This document shows, in pieces, positions 54,801-60,891 of a stretch of DNA of 61,387 nucleotides. The notes below the pieces were generated by a model. That model was not told the DNA's origin and ran no database searches. It was given only the letters and a program-made list of their open reading frames with translations. Location of the stretch: contig WYBU01000112.1 in the NCBI GenBank assembly GCA_011525745.1, positions 1 to 61,387 on the forward strand. Reading direction: 5' to 3'. Within the stretch, counting starts at the first letter, position 1. Every line of letters starts with the position of its first letter. The translations under genes were made by a program, and so were the position numbers. This stretch comes from Planctomycetaceae bacterium (lineage in GTDB: Bacteria > Planctomycetota > Phycisphaerae > UBA1845 > UTPLA1).

Positions 54801-55627
54801 GGGTTCTTGTAGCTCGGGTCGAGGATCACCCAGCGATTGGCTGGGTTGGAAGAGGTCGGGTCGTAAATGCGAATAAAGTCTTCGAACGGCTCGGGGAAAT
54901 CCCACTGATTGTCCTGGTCAAGATCGCAGAATTCGCCCGAGTTGATTGTCCCGTCGGCCTCGCAATCCGCCTGATCCCAGCCGTCACGCGAAGCCTCGTG
55001 CAGCGCGTCATACCGGCCGTTGCCGTTCAAGTCCGCGAAGCGCTCGCCCGGGGTCCAGACCGGCGTCTGGCCGTCGGCCAGAAAGTCAACCAACCCCGGC
55101 GTTGGTCGATCCTGGAACGGCGGGAACCCGGGTGTGGCCGTGCCGGGCCGGTTGCCGTTGTAGTCGATCAGAATCATCTGATCCTGCGTATCGGGTACCG
55201 ATTCGCCGGCAAACTCGCTGGCGCCGCCGTCATTGTTGAGATCGGTGAACTTCAGAACGCGCGCGGCGTGGTTCGAGCCCCCCGGCGGATCGGTGGCGTC
55301 ATCCGGAGGAAGCACGGGCCACGGAACCTCGGCCCAGCCGAAAACGTCGCCGCTGACGTTTACGTTGCCGTACGAAATCTCGCGCCAATATTCCGCAAAT
55401 GAGTCGACCCCCGGGGTGATCAAGTCAAAGTACTGGACGTACGCCAGTTGCGGATTCGCCAGCGGCGGCCGCGGGTTCGGAAACGACTTGACCGGCGCGG
55501 CCAGCATCACGACGAACTTGCGTTCTTGTCCCCACGCATGGGCCGTTAATCCCGCCAGAACGGCGGCCGCGGCCGCCAGCGGAAGCATCCGGCTCCCAAA
55601 GAACGATCGTGCGCTTGGATTCATCAT
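48854..55627 (-). CDS. Giant secreted M6-type metalloprotease with TSP3 repeats
   Basis: 2257 residues. Order of parts: signal peptide (LPLAAAAAVLAGLTAHAWG, to about 33); N-terminal half of an M6/InhA-like protease (about 35-700, with DYNGNR and several EF-hand-like loops); a beta-propeller-like insertion of repeated LAVDSNTGELFAVDNATGQL units (about 725-940); the zinc site HEFLH at 1026-1030 with WEGYPDLYDY and IWDIMSGG behind it; beta domains (about 1250-1550); a PKD domain (about 1563-1655, NLVFNWSFGDGG); 14 thrombospondin type 3 units of the DNCPLVANPDQ type (about 1660-2122); a HYR domain (about 2127-2205); a Pro/Thr linker; and a tail CGVGMCGAGAGS, hydrophobic LLPYMLVGLWIG, then RRRVRRRR, which looks like a cell-surface sorting signal. 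Two adjacent ATGs follow GGGAG. TSP3 repeats should bind many calcium ions. Confidence 0.87.
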   Translation of the reverse strand: MMNPSARSFFGSRMLPLAAAAAVLAGLTAHAWGQERKFVVMLAAPVKSFPNPRPPLANPQLAYVQYFDLITPGVDSFAEYWREISYGNVNVSGDVFGWAEVPWPVLPPDDATDPPGGSNHAARVLKFTDLNNDGGASEFAGESVPDTQDQMILIDYNGNRPGTATPGFPPFQDRPTPGLVDFLADGQTPVWTPGERFADLNGNGRYDALHEASRDGWDQADCEADGTINSGEFCDLDQDNQWDFPEPFEDFIRIYDPTSSNPANRWVILDPSYKNPVVGTKTQIGSRMWAQAYIEHNYPGTIGTPLAFQGDPAGSGFMGRFGNDKFDGPDEWIEGGSSKLQQQPANQRWNGGGNARTPRPDEVNPALYPPQYSRWSYTAWWNAFWADKHAAMMVDGGTPPPPPPWPAINQTTNPNIPFSGNIPNMRPFDPNSPAIGGQRPFEPNVGGDQARVLQGCIGDGSSDPTPCDAACADVPPCVVECMPDADPGDDCGTNNINVPIDPESVGDGTVDGAYPTSTNNILPDSLDTNNDGLPDYYDGPAEFDDLPSSQYHARSISGVGYGGDGRFGEATSTRNGAEFGEDIGAGDPGNPSGPDQVIPAGGPGAVRVHGANGYDGGNVMNLEFVTWLKDFIDVDGDDVDDYATTPVEVFKRDYNLDGLLDLGEIRDAGTENYAIDLDGGTQNDGGPQNSRYPFNRRRLTEDTVAALDPAFDWDNVVMSYHPALERRFDSFDVFLGVAGVGTELGNEQLVGVDLGSLDTDEIFDLGVTDVTGVAFDWITTGDFFFVDRASATLFKIDAAGNLLTVGAIGFPDISDLTIDLVTLELFGVNMATSELISIDATTGAGTSLGVIGGAGTLFTEIEGLAVDSNTGELFAVDNATGQLIAVDPVDPTASAAIGPTGSNTLKALAVDVLTGTMYATDVSGTGSIVTIDRATGAATLYDVVFNYVFSTVLIPGGLYPDGLAPGGRGLFQLPAPAMDLPIQVVESPGSELSPILFSDFATALDATGEDGLPAAGSSFAKELMAHEFLHVWEGYPDLYDYDVYINGIENRPVGIWDIMSGGFVHPSPFLKELGRGVRRLGTEHDPWIQTTDLRNILAPLQHTPVLLTDFAFDPVTSVYYFENPANSGERYYFWRLTRIIPNPPLINFSKILPGDGMMIMHTDFGQNFGGFSGNFEGFPLQQRIGTHSAYNIVQADGLQELENGDNNGDDGDPFPGSAGVTMWTEDTYPNSRWWFQVRSGLEIRNITHFADRTIATFFWRPRLVPELDFAIPPATNVVNNRLVVNYQAFDFSGGTQMEFYFDRDLATRYDGTFIPPPQTKVPGVVNQTFNVPLSALSGDGIYYFYAKMVPGPGQDGTTDASFSQPRAEFQNRGRGQVINISVDLNVSKIESWELACFEDQNPGQERWQVRGSVSGIQPQFATTGVPYTSANGEVTFTIVSDAISEAGGSADVSNVGGQFFLTDPDASFDANTFKPNDVVRITGGNGANLGFHEILSVPDPQTLRLATDPGDSAGGGGVTYRVHSFSGGSASGIFDRFWFLTTGFSAYSLPVRIQNGNIVLQILPVIAVSFPDDATNPTQAAPLNVLFDASATVDEFGQQNPNLVFNWSFGDGGTGTGQIAQHTYQNPAPQGVTVTLTVTNPATGRQGSATTTVIINRVFIDTDGDGIEDLFDNCPTVHNTAQTDTDSDNVGDACDNCPVDANPNQSDLDGDGMGNACDLDDDDDGVPDVADNCPLVANPDQSDVDNDGIGDLCDDDDADGVIDIDDNCPGIPNTDQSDIDNDGFGDACDGDIDGDGVPNNIDNCVTIPNPLQENLDGDALGDACDPDTDGDGVPNLTDNCPLAANPSQSNVDGDALGDVCDPDADNDGVPNAQDNCPFNANPNQADLDGDGIGNVCDLDIDGDGVPNGIDNCPLVANPDQADSDGDFVGDMCESDQDGDGVLDPFDNCPLKPNADQADLDGDGLGDACDSDVDGDAVDDTIDNCKTVFNPNQSDLDRDGVGDACDNDIDGDGVPNDVDNCPLVANANQSDKDGDAVGDVCESDQDGDGVLDPFDNCMLTANADQKDTDGDGVGDACDNCGARSNADQLDTDLDGVGDSCDNCPTVVNPDQADFDRDGQGEACNPTFQLNGCQEDIVLIASSDQGARLFFSFPNVVRPAGPVDLVSTHQPGDMFPIGETTVTFTAIAQDNGDSRSCAFTVTVRPPPAPRTTEPPADQPTPPTPSADCGVGMCGAGAGSLLPYMLVGLWIGRRRVRRRR

Positions 55628-56442
55628 AAATCTCCCTAGGGCCAGAACTCAGCGAGTTTCAAACCCCGATCTTACCACAAATCGATAAGGTGTACCAACC
55701 TTTACGCCGGCGCCGGGCGCCGTGGCTCGCGTTTCAATTTTCGTGGGCGCTTGACGATTCCTTCTCGGCGGCGGGGCGCCGCAGGCGGATAACTCGCGGA
55801 ACGTAGCATACGAGGCAGGCGGTAGTCCGATTCGGTGCGGTCAGGCAGGAACACCGGCACAAATACGTATGGCCCCGCGCGGCGCCGTCGGCATCTTTGG
55901 GCGGCAACCGCCAACTGTTCCTCACCGTCGTAAGGCGACCCCCGGTTTCGGCAGGCTCGTCCATGTCCGCTAAACGGACCTGTACACAGTTTCAAGATAA
56001 CGATTTGCCGCGGGATTGCAACAAAAATCCGCCAGCTAATTGCTTACCTCGACAGGAGCACGCGCATAGCGCCGAGAGGAGGGCTGATTCGTGTGGGCTC
56101 GCACCGTGTCTTCTTTGACGGAACCGAGATATCCTGCCAAGGGCGTTTTTCACTTTAACCGCGCACATCACACCGAACAAAGCGAAGTCTCGATCGATGT
56201 AACATTTTGTCCTTGCGCATGTTACGGCTTCTCCTGCCCCGCGGTCCCTCGACGGTTCCCGCAGCGATCGGTGGATCATTCGGAACCCCCCCACCGGAAT
56301 TTCCAGGACGAACCTGACTCATTTCGCGGAGCAGGCGTGATCTGAAATGCCTTTTCGCGCGGTCGTTAATCTCTTACCCTTCTGCGACTTCATGCGGGTC
56401 AGCGTCCCGTCGCGGCGACTGACCCTTCACGAGGAGCTTTTC
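55628..56442. other. Divergent upstream region of the protease and ftcD
   Basis: 815 bases hold the protease promoter (55669-55698) and an inverted repeat GTAACAT/ATGTTAC with 13-base spacer (56199-56225) some 220 bases before ftcD. Two minus-strand frames of about 76-100 codons are open but look like chance frames: no ribosome binding site, no recognisable domain. Nothing else is supported. Confidence 0.45.
55669..55698 (-). promoter_or_regulatory. Possible promoter of the giant protease
   Basis: Minus-strand -35 TTGGTA (55698-55693), 18-base spacer and -10 TAAGAT (55674-55669), four of six consensus bases each. The start would be near 55662, about 35 bases before the ATG. Confidence 0.4.
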
Positions 56443-57939
56443 ATGCCGCGAATCGTCGAATGCGTTCCGAACTTCAGCGAGGGCCGTCGCCCCGAGACCG
56501 TGAATTCGATCTGCGCACAAATCGCCGCCGTTCCCGGCGTGCGCCTGCTCGATCATGAGATGGATGCCGCGCATAACCGCGCCGTCATCACGTTCATCGG
56601 ATCCCCGTCGGCCTGTGCCAGGGCCGCCGTCGCGGCCGCCGCCAAGGCCGCCGAACTGATCGACCTGAATCATCACAAGGGCGAGCATCCGCGCATGGGC
56701 GCGACGGACGTGATCCCCTTCGTCCCGGTCGCCGGCGTGACGATGGATGACTGCGTCGCGCTGGCGAAGCAGGTCGGGCAGGAAATCGGCAACAAGCTCG
56801 GCATCCCTGTGTTTCTCTACGGCAAAGCCGCGTCGCGGTCGGAGCGCGAGAGTCTGCCCGACGTACGCAAGGGCGAGTTCGAGGGCCTGCGCGATCTGAT
56901 CGGCAAGGACCCCGGTCGCGCGCCGGATTTCGGACCGGACCGCATTCATCCGACCGCCGGCTGTACGGCCGTCGGCGCGCGGGAGTTCCTGATTGCATAC
57001 AATATATATCTGAATACAAGCGACAAGGCGATCGCCCAGAGCATCGCCAAAGCCATCCGATTCAGCAGCGGCGGCTTTCGCTACGTGCAGGCGGCCGGCT
57101 TCGAGATCGCCGACCGCCATTGCGTGCAGGTCTCGATGAACCTCACCAACCCGAAGCAGACGCCCGCGCATCGCGTGCTCGAGACCGTGCGGCGCGAAGC
57201 GGCGCGCTACGGAGTCAGCATCACCAGCAGCGAAGTCGTCGGCCTGGCGCCGCTGCATTTCGTGTCCGACACCGCCGAGCATTACCTGCAAATCGAGCGA
57301 TGGAAGTCGGCCCAGATTCTCGAAACGCATCTGCTGGAAGAAGAAACCACCAGCGGTTTCCTCGAGTCCATCGCCGCACGCACGCCCACGCCCGGCGGCG
57401 GCAGCGTGGCCGCCTACGCCGGCGCGATGGCCGCGGCGCTGCTGGCCATGGTGGCGCGGCTCAACGACAAGAAGACCGAGGCCGGCCCGCTGCACGACCT
57501 GATCGAACGAGCCGAAGCGCTGCTGGGCCGGCTGCACAGGCTCGTAACCGAAGACGCCCAGGCGTTTAACGCCGTGATGGCCTCCTTCAAGCTGCCCGAC
57601 ACCGACGCGGAGAAATCGGCCAAACAGCAGGCGGCGACGCTTCAGGCCGCGCGCGTGCCGCTCGACACGATGCGCACCGCGTGCAGCGCGCTGGAGTTGT
57701 CGGTCGAGGCGGCCGAGAAATCGAAGGACAACTGCCTCTCGGACGCCGGCGTCGCCGCGTACCTGGCGCATGCCGCGGCCGCATCGGCGCGCCTCAACGT
57801 GCTGATCAACCTTCCCGGCCTCAAAGACGCGGACCAGAAAAAGACGCTTTCGGCGGAGGCCGAACAACTGATGACGAAGGCCAGGTCCCTCAGCGCGAAA
57901 GTCGAAGGAATCGTCTCGCGGCGGATGGGGCAGGCATAG
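56443..57939 (+). CDS. ftcD: Bifunctional glutamate formimidoyltransferase / cyclodeaminase
   Basis: 498 residues. The first 300 or so are a formimidoyltransferase (RIVECVPNFSEGRRPETV, DAAHNRAVITF, HHKGEHPRMGATDVIPF with the catalytic His82, GGFRYVQAAGFEI). Residues about 330-498 are a cyclodeaminase domain (ARTPTPGGGSVAAYAGAMAA). The layout matches animal FTCD, which passes the formimino group from formiminoglutamate to tetrahydrofolate and then makes 5,10-methenyltetrahydrofolate with loss of ammonia. ATG 56443 follows GAGGAG, and an upstream extension of the frame is rejected. No histidine-utilisation genes are adjacent. Confidence 0.93.
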   Translation: MPRIVECVPNFSEGRRPETVNSICAQIAAVPGVRLLDHEMDAAHNRAVITFIGSPSACARAAVAAAAKAAELIDLNHHKGEHPRMGATDVIPFVPVAGVTMDDCVALAKQVGQEIGNKLGIPVFLYGKAASRSERESLPDVRKGEFEGLRDLIGKDPGRAPDFGPDRIHPTAGCTAVGAREFLIAYNIYLNTSDKAIAQSIAKAIRFSSGGFRYVQAAGFEIADRHCVQVSMNLTNPKQTPAHRVLETVRREAARYGVSITSSEVVGLAPLHFVSDTAEHYLQIERWKSAQILETHLLEEETTSGFLESIAARTPTPGGGSVAAYAGAMAAALLAMVARLNDKKTEAGPLHDLIERAEALLGRLHRLVTEDAQAFNAVMASFKLPDTDAEKSAKQQAATLQAARVPLDTMRTACSALELSVEAAEKSKDNCLSDAGVAAYLAHAAAASARLNVLINLPGLKDADQKKTLSAEAEQLMTKARSLSAKVEGIVSRRMGQA

Positions 57940-58006
57940 CCTGCATCGACACGAGAAAGCGAGCAGCAAAAAGTAGCATTCTGCGGGGTGGCGCCTGCGT
58001 GTTCGC

Positions 58007-58030
58007 GTGGCACGGGCTTGCAGCCCGTGC
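58007..58030 (+). repeat. GTGGCAC-type dispersed hairpin
   Basis: Perfect 8-bp stem GCACGGGC/GCCCGTGC, loop TTGCA, preceded by GTG, downstream of ftcD. Confidence 0.7.
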
Positions 58031-58043
58031 GTTCGATACGGGA

Positions 58044-58116
58044 GTGGCACGGTCAAGCCCTCGCGCAGAGTGGCCCTGACGATTGCGAAAAACGTCTCGC
58101 ACAAGGGCTTGGCCGT
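58044..58116 (+). repeat. 73-bp palindromic element, copy 4 (reference copy)
   Basis: Starts GTGGCACGGTCAAGCCCT and ends AGGGCTTGGCCGT. The arms CACGGTCAAGCCCT and AGGGCTTGGCCGTG pair over 14 bases with one mismatch across a loop of about 45 bases containing GATTGCGAAAAACGTCTCGC. The copies at 19751, 20874 and 22115 align to it with zero or one gap. Confidence 0.7.
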
Positions 58117-58290
58117 GTCGAGCATCGCGCGGCACGTGCGGATAGCCCGTGTTCACTGCCAGGCGGAGCGAACACGGCGCTTGGCGCACGTTGATTCTCG
58201 CCGAACGCTCATTGTGATGAACGTGCAGCGCGAACATCACGTATTATCAAGAAGGCACGATCGAGCACCGATTGCCGAACGGGGTGACTC

Positions 58291-58791
58291 ATGAAGGTCT
58301 CCAGCGTTGAAAGCGTTGCTCGCGCCCTGAATGAGGCACGGGTCCCGTTCATCGTGCTCGGCTGCCTGGCGGTGGTGGCACACGGATACGGCCGGCAGAC
58401 GCGCGACATCGACCTCGTGATACGGTTGGAACCCAACGCTATTCGCAACGCTTTTCGTGCCTTGGCGCAATTGGGATACCAGCCTCGCGTGCCGGTCACA
58501 GCCGAAGGTTTTGCAGATGCCCGCCAGCGCGCCCGATGGATTGCGGAAAATGGCATGACCGTTCTCAACTTCTGCAGCGATCTGCATCGCGAAACTCCGG
58601 TCGATGTGTTTGTTGCGGAGCCGTTTGACTTTCAACCCGAATACGATTCCGCGATCGTCGAGGAGTTGTCGCCGGGAGTGCCGGTGCGGTTTCTGCGGCT
58701 TGTGAGTCTGCTTCGCTTGAAGCAACAGGCCGGGCGGCCGCAGGATTTGGCGGATATCGCCGAGTTGCGCTCATTGCACGACAGGAAGTAA
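58291..58791 (+). CDS. Nucleotidyltransferase-fold protein (possible toxin of a pair)
   Basis: 166 residues with the minimal nucleotidyltransferase features: FIVLGCLAVVAHGYGRQTRD followed by the DxD metal pair Asp39/Asp41 in RDIDLVI, and later PVDVFVAEPF, the usual third acidic position. It resembles the DUF6036/AbiEii-like group, in which some members are toxins that transfer nucleotides to tRNA or proteins. A GGGGTGA site precedes the ATG. It ends one base before the next gene, so the two form an operon. Function as a toxin is inference. Confidence 0.8.
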   Translation: MKVSSVESVARALNEARVPFIVLGCLAVVAHGYGRQTRDIDLVIRLEPNAIRNAFRALAQLGYQPRVPVTAEGFADARQRARWIAENGMTVLNFCSDLHRETPVDVFVAEPFDFQPEYDSAIVEELSPGVPVRFLRLVSLLRLKQQAGRPQDLADIAELRSLHDRK

Positions 58792-58792
58792 G

Positions 58793-59014
58793 ATGGCCGA
58801 GGAAATCGACTGGTCGCTCACGACGTTCGAGGGCAACCGGCGGCGGCAGCATGAGGAGTTCCTCGCGCTGCCGTTGCGCGAAAAGCTCCGCATTATCGAG
58901 CAAATGGAGGAAGTGACCGAGTACTTCGCCGCCCGCCGCGCCGCGCGCGAGGCCGCAACGCAAGAGTCGACGCCGCCGCGGACAAGCGGTGACTCACGGA
59001 ACACAAGCCCGTGA
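58793..59014 (+). CDS. Small partner protein of the nucleotidyltransferase
   Basis: 73 residues, charged and mostly helical: IDWSLTTFEGNRRRQHEEF, then LPLREKLRIIEQMEEV and EYFAARRAAREA. No named domain is recognised. Small proteins with a WSxTTxEGxRR opening beside nucleotidyltransferases are, from memory, a recurring arrangement, which suits an antitoxin or adaptor. AGGAAG inside the upstream gene end serves as ribosome binding site, one base separates the two genes, and the Ser/Thr/Pro-rich end looks disordered. Confidence 0.65.
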   Translation: MAEEIDWSLTTFEGNRRRQHEEFLALPLREKLRIIEQMEEVTEYFAARRAAREAATQESTPPRTSGDSRNTSP

Positions 59015-59024
59015 AACCGTAGGC

Positions 59025-59040
59025 CCGGGCGCCAGCCCGG
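59025..59040 (+). repeat. CCGGGC-GCCA-GCCCGG hairpin
   Basis: Same 6-bp stem and near-identical loop as the hairpin at 43913-43928, also followed by TG. It lies eleven bases after the small partner gene. Confidence 0.5.
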
Positions 59041-59180
59041 TGGCATTTTGCGCCGCAACAGCCACGAGACGCGCACGTCAGTAAGCGTTAACGCCTCTCG
59101 GCGTCGTTTCGCTCCTGAGCACTCGCGCGGCGCGGTCCATGAGACGACAACGCTTGACGCACTGAACGATCGCCAAAACA

Positions 59181-60761
59181 ATGCGACGCATGAACGACGG
59201 CGACGAATCACGCCCGACCCGCGAACCCGACGCGGCATCGCCGTCACCAACTGGAAATGTCGCTGATACGGCCGACGTTCAATTGATCGACGACCCCGCG
59301 CCGCAACTCACCACGGACGAAACGCACAACGCTCAACAGGGAATCGCCGTCGATCCCAGTCACGCCGATGAACCCGCCGGCGACGCCGACGACTCCGCCG
59401 CGCTCTCCGTGCTGCTCGCTCCGCTGATCTGCCTGTTCCGCCCCGAGCGAGCGGCGCGGCGGTTCCTGGCCGCGCGAACGCCGCATTTCTGGATCGGCTT
59501 CCTGCTCGGCACTTTCGCCATCTCTGCAACGCTGGTCGGACAAGTCGTTCGCCGCCAGATGATTGCATACCGATGGTACCCTCCCGCAACGACACTCCCG
59601 ACAACCATGCCGATCTCGCACAGCGGCAGGCTCGCCATGTCTACGGCGCCCGAAATCTGGTCCAGGATGAGCGAGGATCGATCCGTGCATCCCATGCTGC
59701 TGTTCGCCGGCGGCATGGCAGCGCTCGTCGTCGCGCTGGCGGCTTTCGTCGCGTGGCTGTTCCTGCCCGCGGTCCATCAAAGCGGCTCGGTGCGCCGCTC
59801 CTTTGAGCGGGCCTTTCGCACGGTCGCTTCCGGCGTCGGCGTGCTGTGGGCGCTTGTCTTCCTGCTGGGCGGTTACGTCGTCTTCACCGACAACTACATG
59901 GATCGCGTCGCCGCGAGCAATCAGTTTGGAACGGCCCCCGAGCTTGTCGCGCCGCTCATCGTCATGTTGCCCGCCGCCGTGTGGCTGCTGCTCCACTGGA
60001 TCGGCCGCGCATGCCGCGCCGCGCGCGGGCCGGAACACACCATCGTCATCCCGCCGATGTGCGAAGGTTGCGGCTACGACCTGACGCATCGGCCCGCGGA
60101 CGGCCTGTGCCCCGAATGCGCCATGTCGGTCGATACGTCGCTGACGCCGGGCCGCATGCGACCAGGCGCCGATTGGGAGAACGACACCGACGCCGTAATC
60201 GGCTGGTCTCGAACGTCGCATGCGGCCCTGTTGCATCCCGCGCGTTTCTACGCCGCGTTACAGGTGCGCACGAACCCCGAGGCGGCCGCCCGTTTCGCGC
60301 GCTGTCATTACGTAGCGCTGGGATCGGCGGCGGGCGTCTGGATGACCGGCCTCATGATCGCGTCGAACGCCATGCAGGGCGCCGGCTGTTTCCTGCCCTG
60401 CATGATGATGTTCCTCGCGCCGCTGTGCGGGTGGCTCGTGCAGCGCATCGTCGGCGCGATCGCCGCGTCGTGGTGGGTCACGCGCGGCACGCTGCCCGAC
60501 GTGCGCTGGGCGACGAAGATCATGGGCTACGAAACGGCGTACCTGTGGACCTACGGCCTCTACAACGCGGCCTTCCTCAGCGCGATGGTGCTGACGAACG
60601 GAAAGTTCTTCCGTGCATGGACGAATCCGATCCTGGAACGCGCGCTGCTAGGAATGCCGCTTGAAATGGCCGCCGTCGTTTATCCCAATGCGCTTTTGTC
60701 GTTGTTGTGGCTGTGGCGTTACCGAATCGCGGCCAGGGCGGTGCGATGGAGCAACTTCTGA
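59181..60761 (+). CDS. Polytopic membrane protein with CxxCGYDL...CPEC zinc ribbon
   Basis: 526 residues. The first 80 are acidic and probably disordered. About six helices follow in two groups (FWIGFLLGTFAISATLVG, LLFAGGMAALVVALAAFVAW, GVLWALVFLLGGYVVF and further ones after residue 370). Between them, near residue 290, is CEGCGYDLTHRPADGLCPEC, a rubredoxin-like zinc ribbon that recurs in many unrelated planctomycete membrane proteins. The later part includes HPARFYAALQVRTNPEAAARF and resembles integral membrane proteins with no known function. ATG 59181 or ATG 59190 could be the start; neither has a good ribosome binding site. Confidence 0.72.
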   Translation: MRRMNDGDESRPTREPDAASPSPTGNVADTADVQLIDDPAPQLTTDETHNAQQGIAVDPSHADEPAGDADDSAALSVLLAPLICLFRPERAARRFLAARTPHFWIGFLLGTFAISATLVGQVVRRQMIAYRWYPPATTLPTTMPISHSGRLAMSTAPEIWSRMSEDRSVHPMLLFAGGMAALVVALAAFVAWLFLPAVHQSGSVRRSFERAFRTVASGVGVLWALVFLLGGYVVFTDNYMDRVAASNQFGTAPELVAPLIVMLPAAVWLLLHWIGRACRAARGPEHTIVIPPMCEGCGYDLTHRPADGLCPECAMSVDTSLTPGRMRPGADWENDTDAVIGWSRTSHAALLHPARFYAALQVRTNPEAAARFARCHYVALGSAAGVWMTGLMIASNAMQGAGCFLPCMMMFLAPLCGWLVQRIVGAIAASWWVTRGTLPDVRWATKIMGYETAYLWTYGLYNAAFLSAMVLTNGKFFRAWTNPILERALLGMPLEMAAVVYPNALLSLLWLWRYRIAARAVRWSNF

Positions 60762-60801
60762 AACCAGGCATCTGGCGAGCCTGAATCGCGCCGCGACGGC
60801 A

Positions 60802-60891
60802 CGTCCTCCGCCGCGCGCGGGGCGCCGGCGAATGTGGCACAGCCGCCCCCGGCTGTGCATCCCGTCCTCCACCGCGCGCGTGGCGCCGGCG
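60802..60891 (+). repeat. 29-base direct repeat flanking a hairpin
   Basis: Copies at 60802-60830 and 60863-60891 start CGTCCTCC, end GGCGCCGGCG and differ at two positions (offset 61 bases). The GTGGCAC hairpin lies between them. Confidence 0.6.
60834..60858 (+). repeat. GTGGCAC-type dispersed hairpin
   Basis: Perfect 9-bp stem GCACAGCCG/CGGCTGTGC with a 4-base C loop. The stem sequence differs from the 58007 copy but the shape and the leading GTGGCAC are kept. Confidence 0.65.

Larger units (their letters stand above)
57940..58290. other. Intergenic region carrying both repeat families
   Basis: 351 bases after ftcD with no gene. It holds the GTGGCAC hairpin at 58007-58030 and, 13 bases on, the 73-bp element at 58044-58116. 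The same two repeat types are adjacent at 20838-20946. Confidence 0.6.

Noticed and set aside
55702..55995. Minus-strand frames of about 76-100 codons upstream of the protease
   Set aside because: No start signal, Arg/Pro-rich chance composition and no family.
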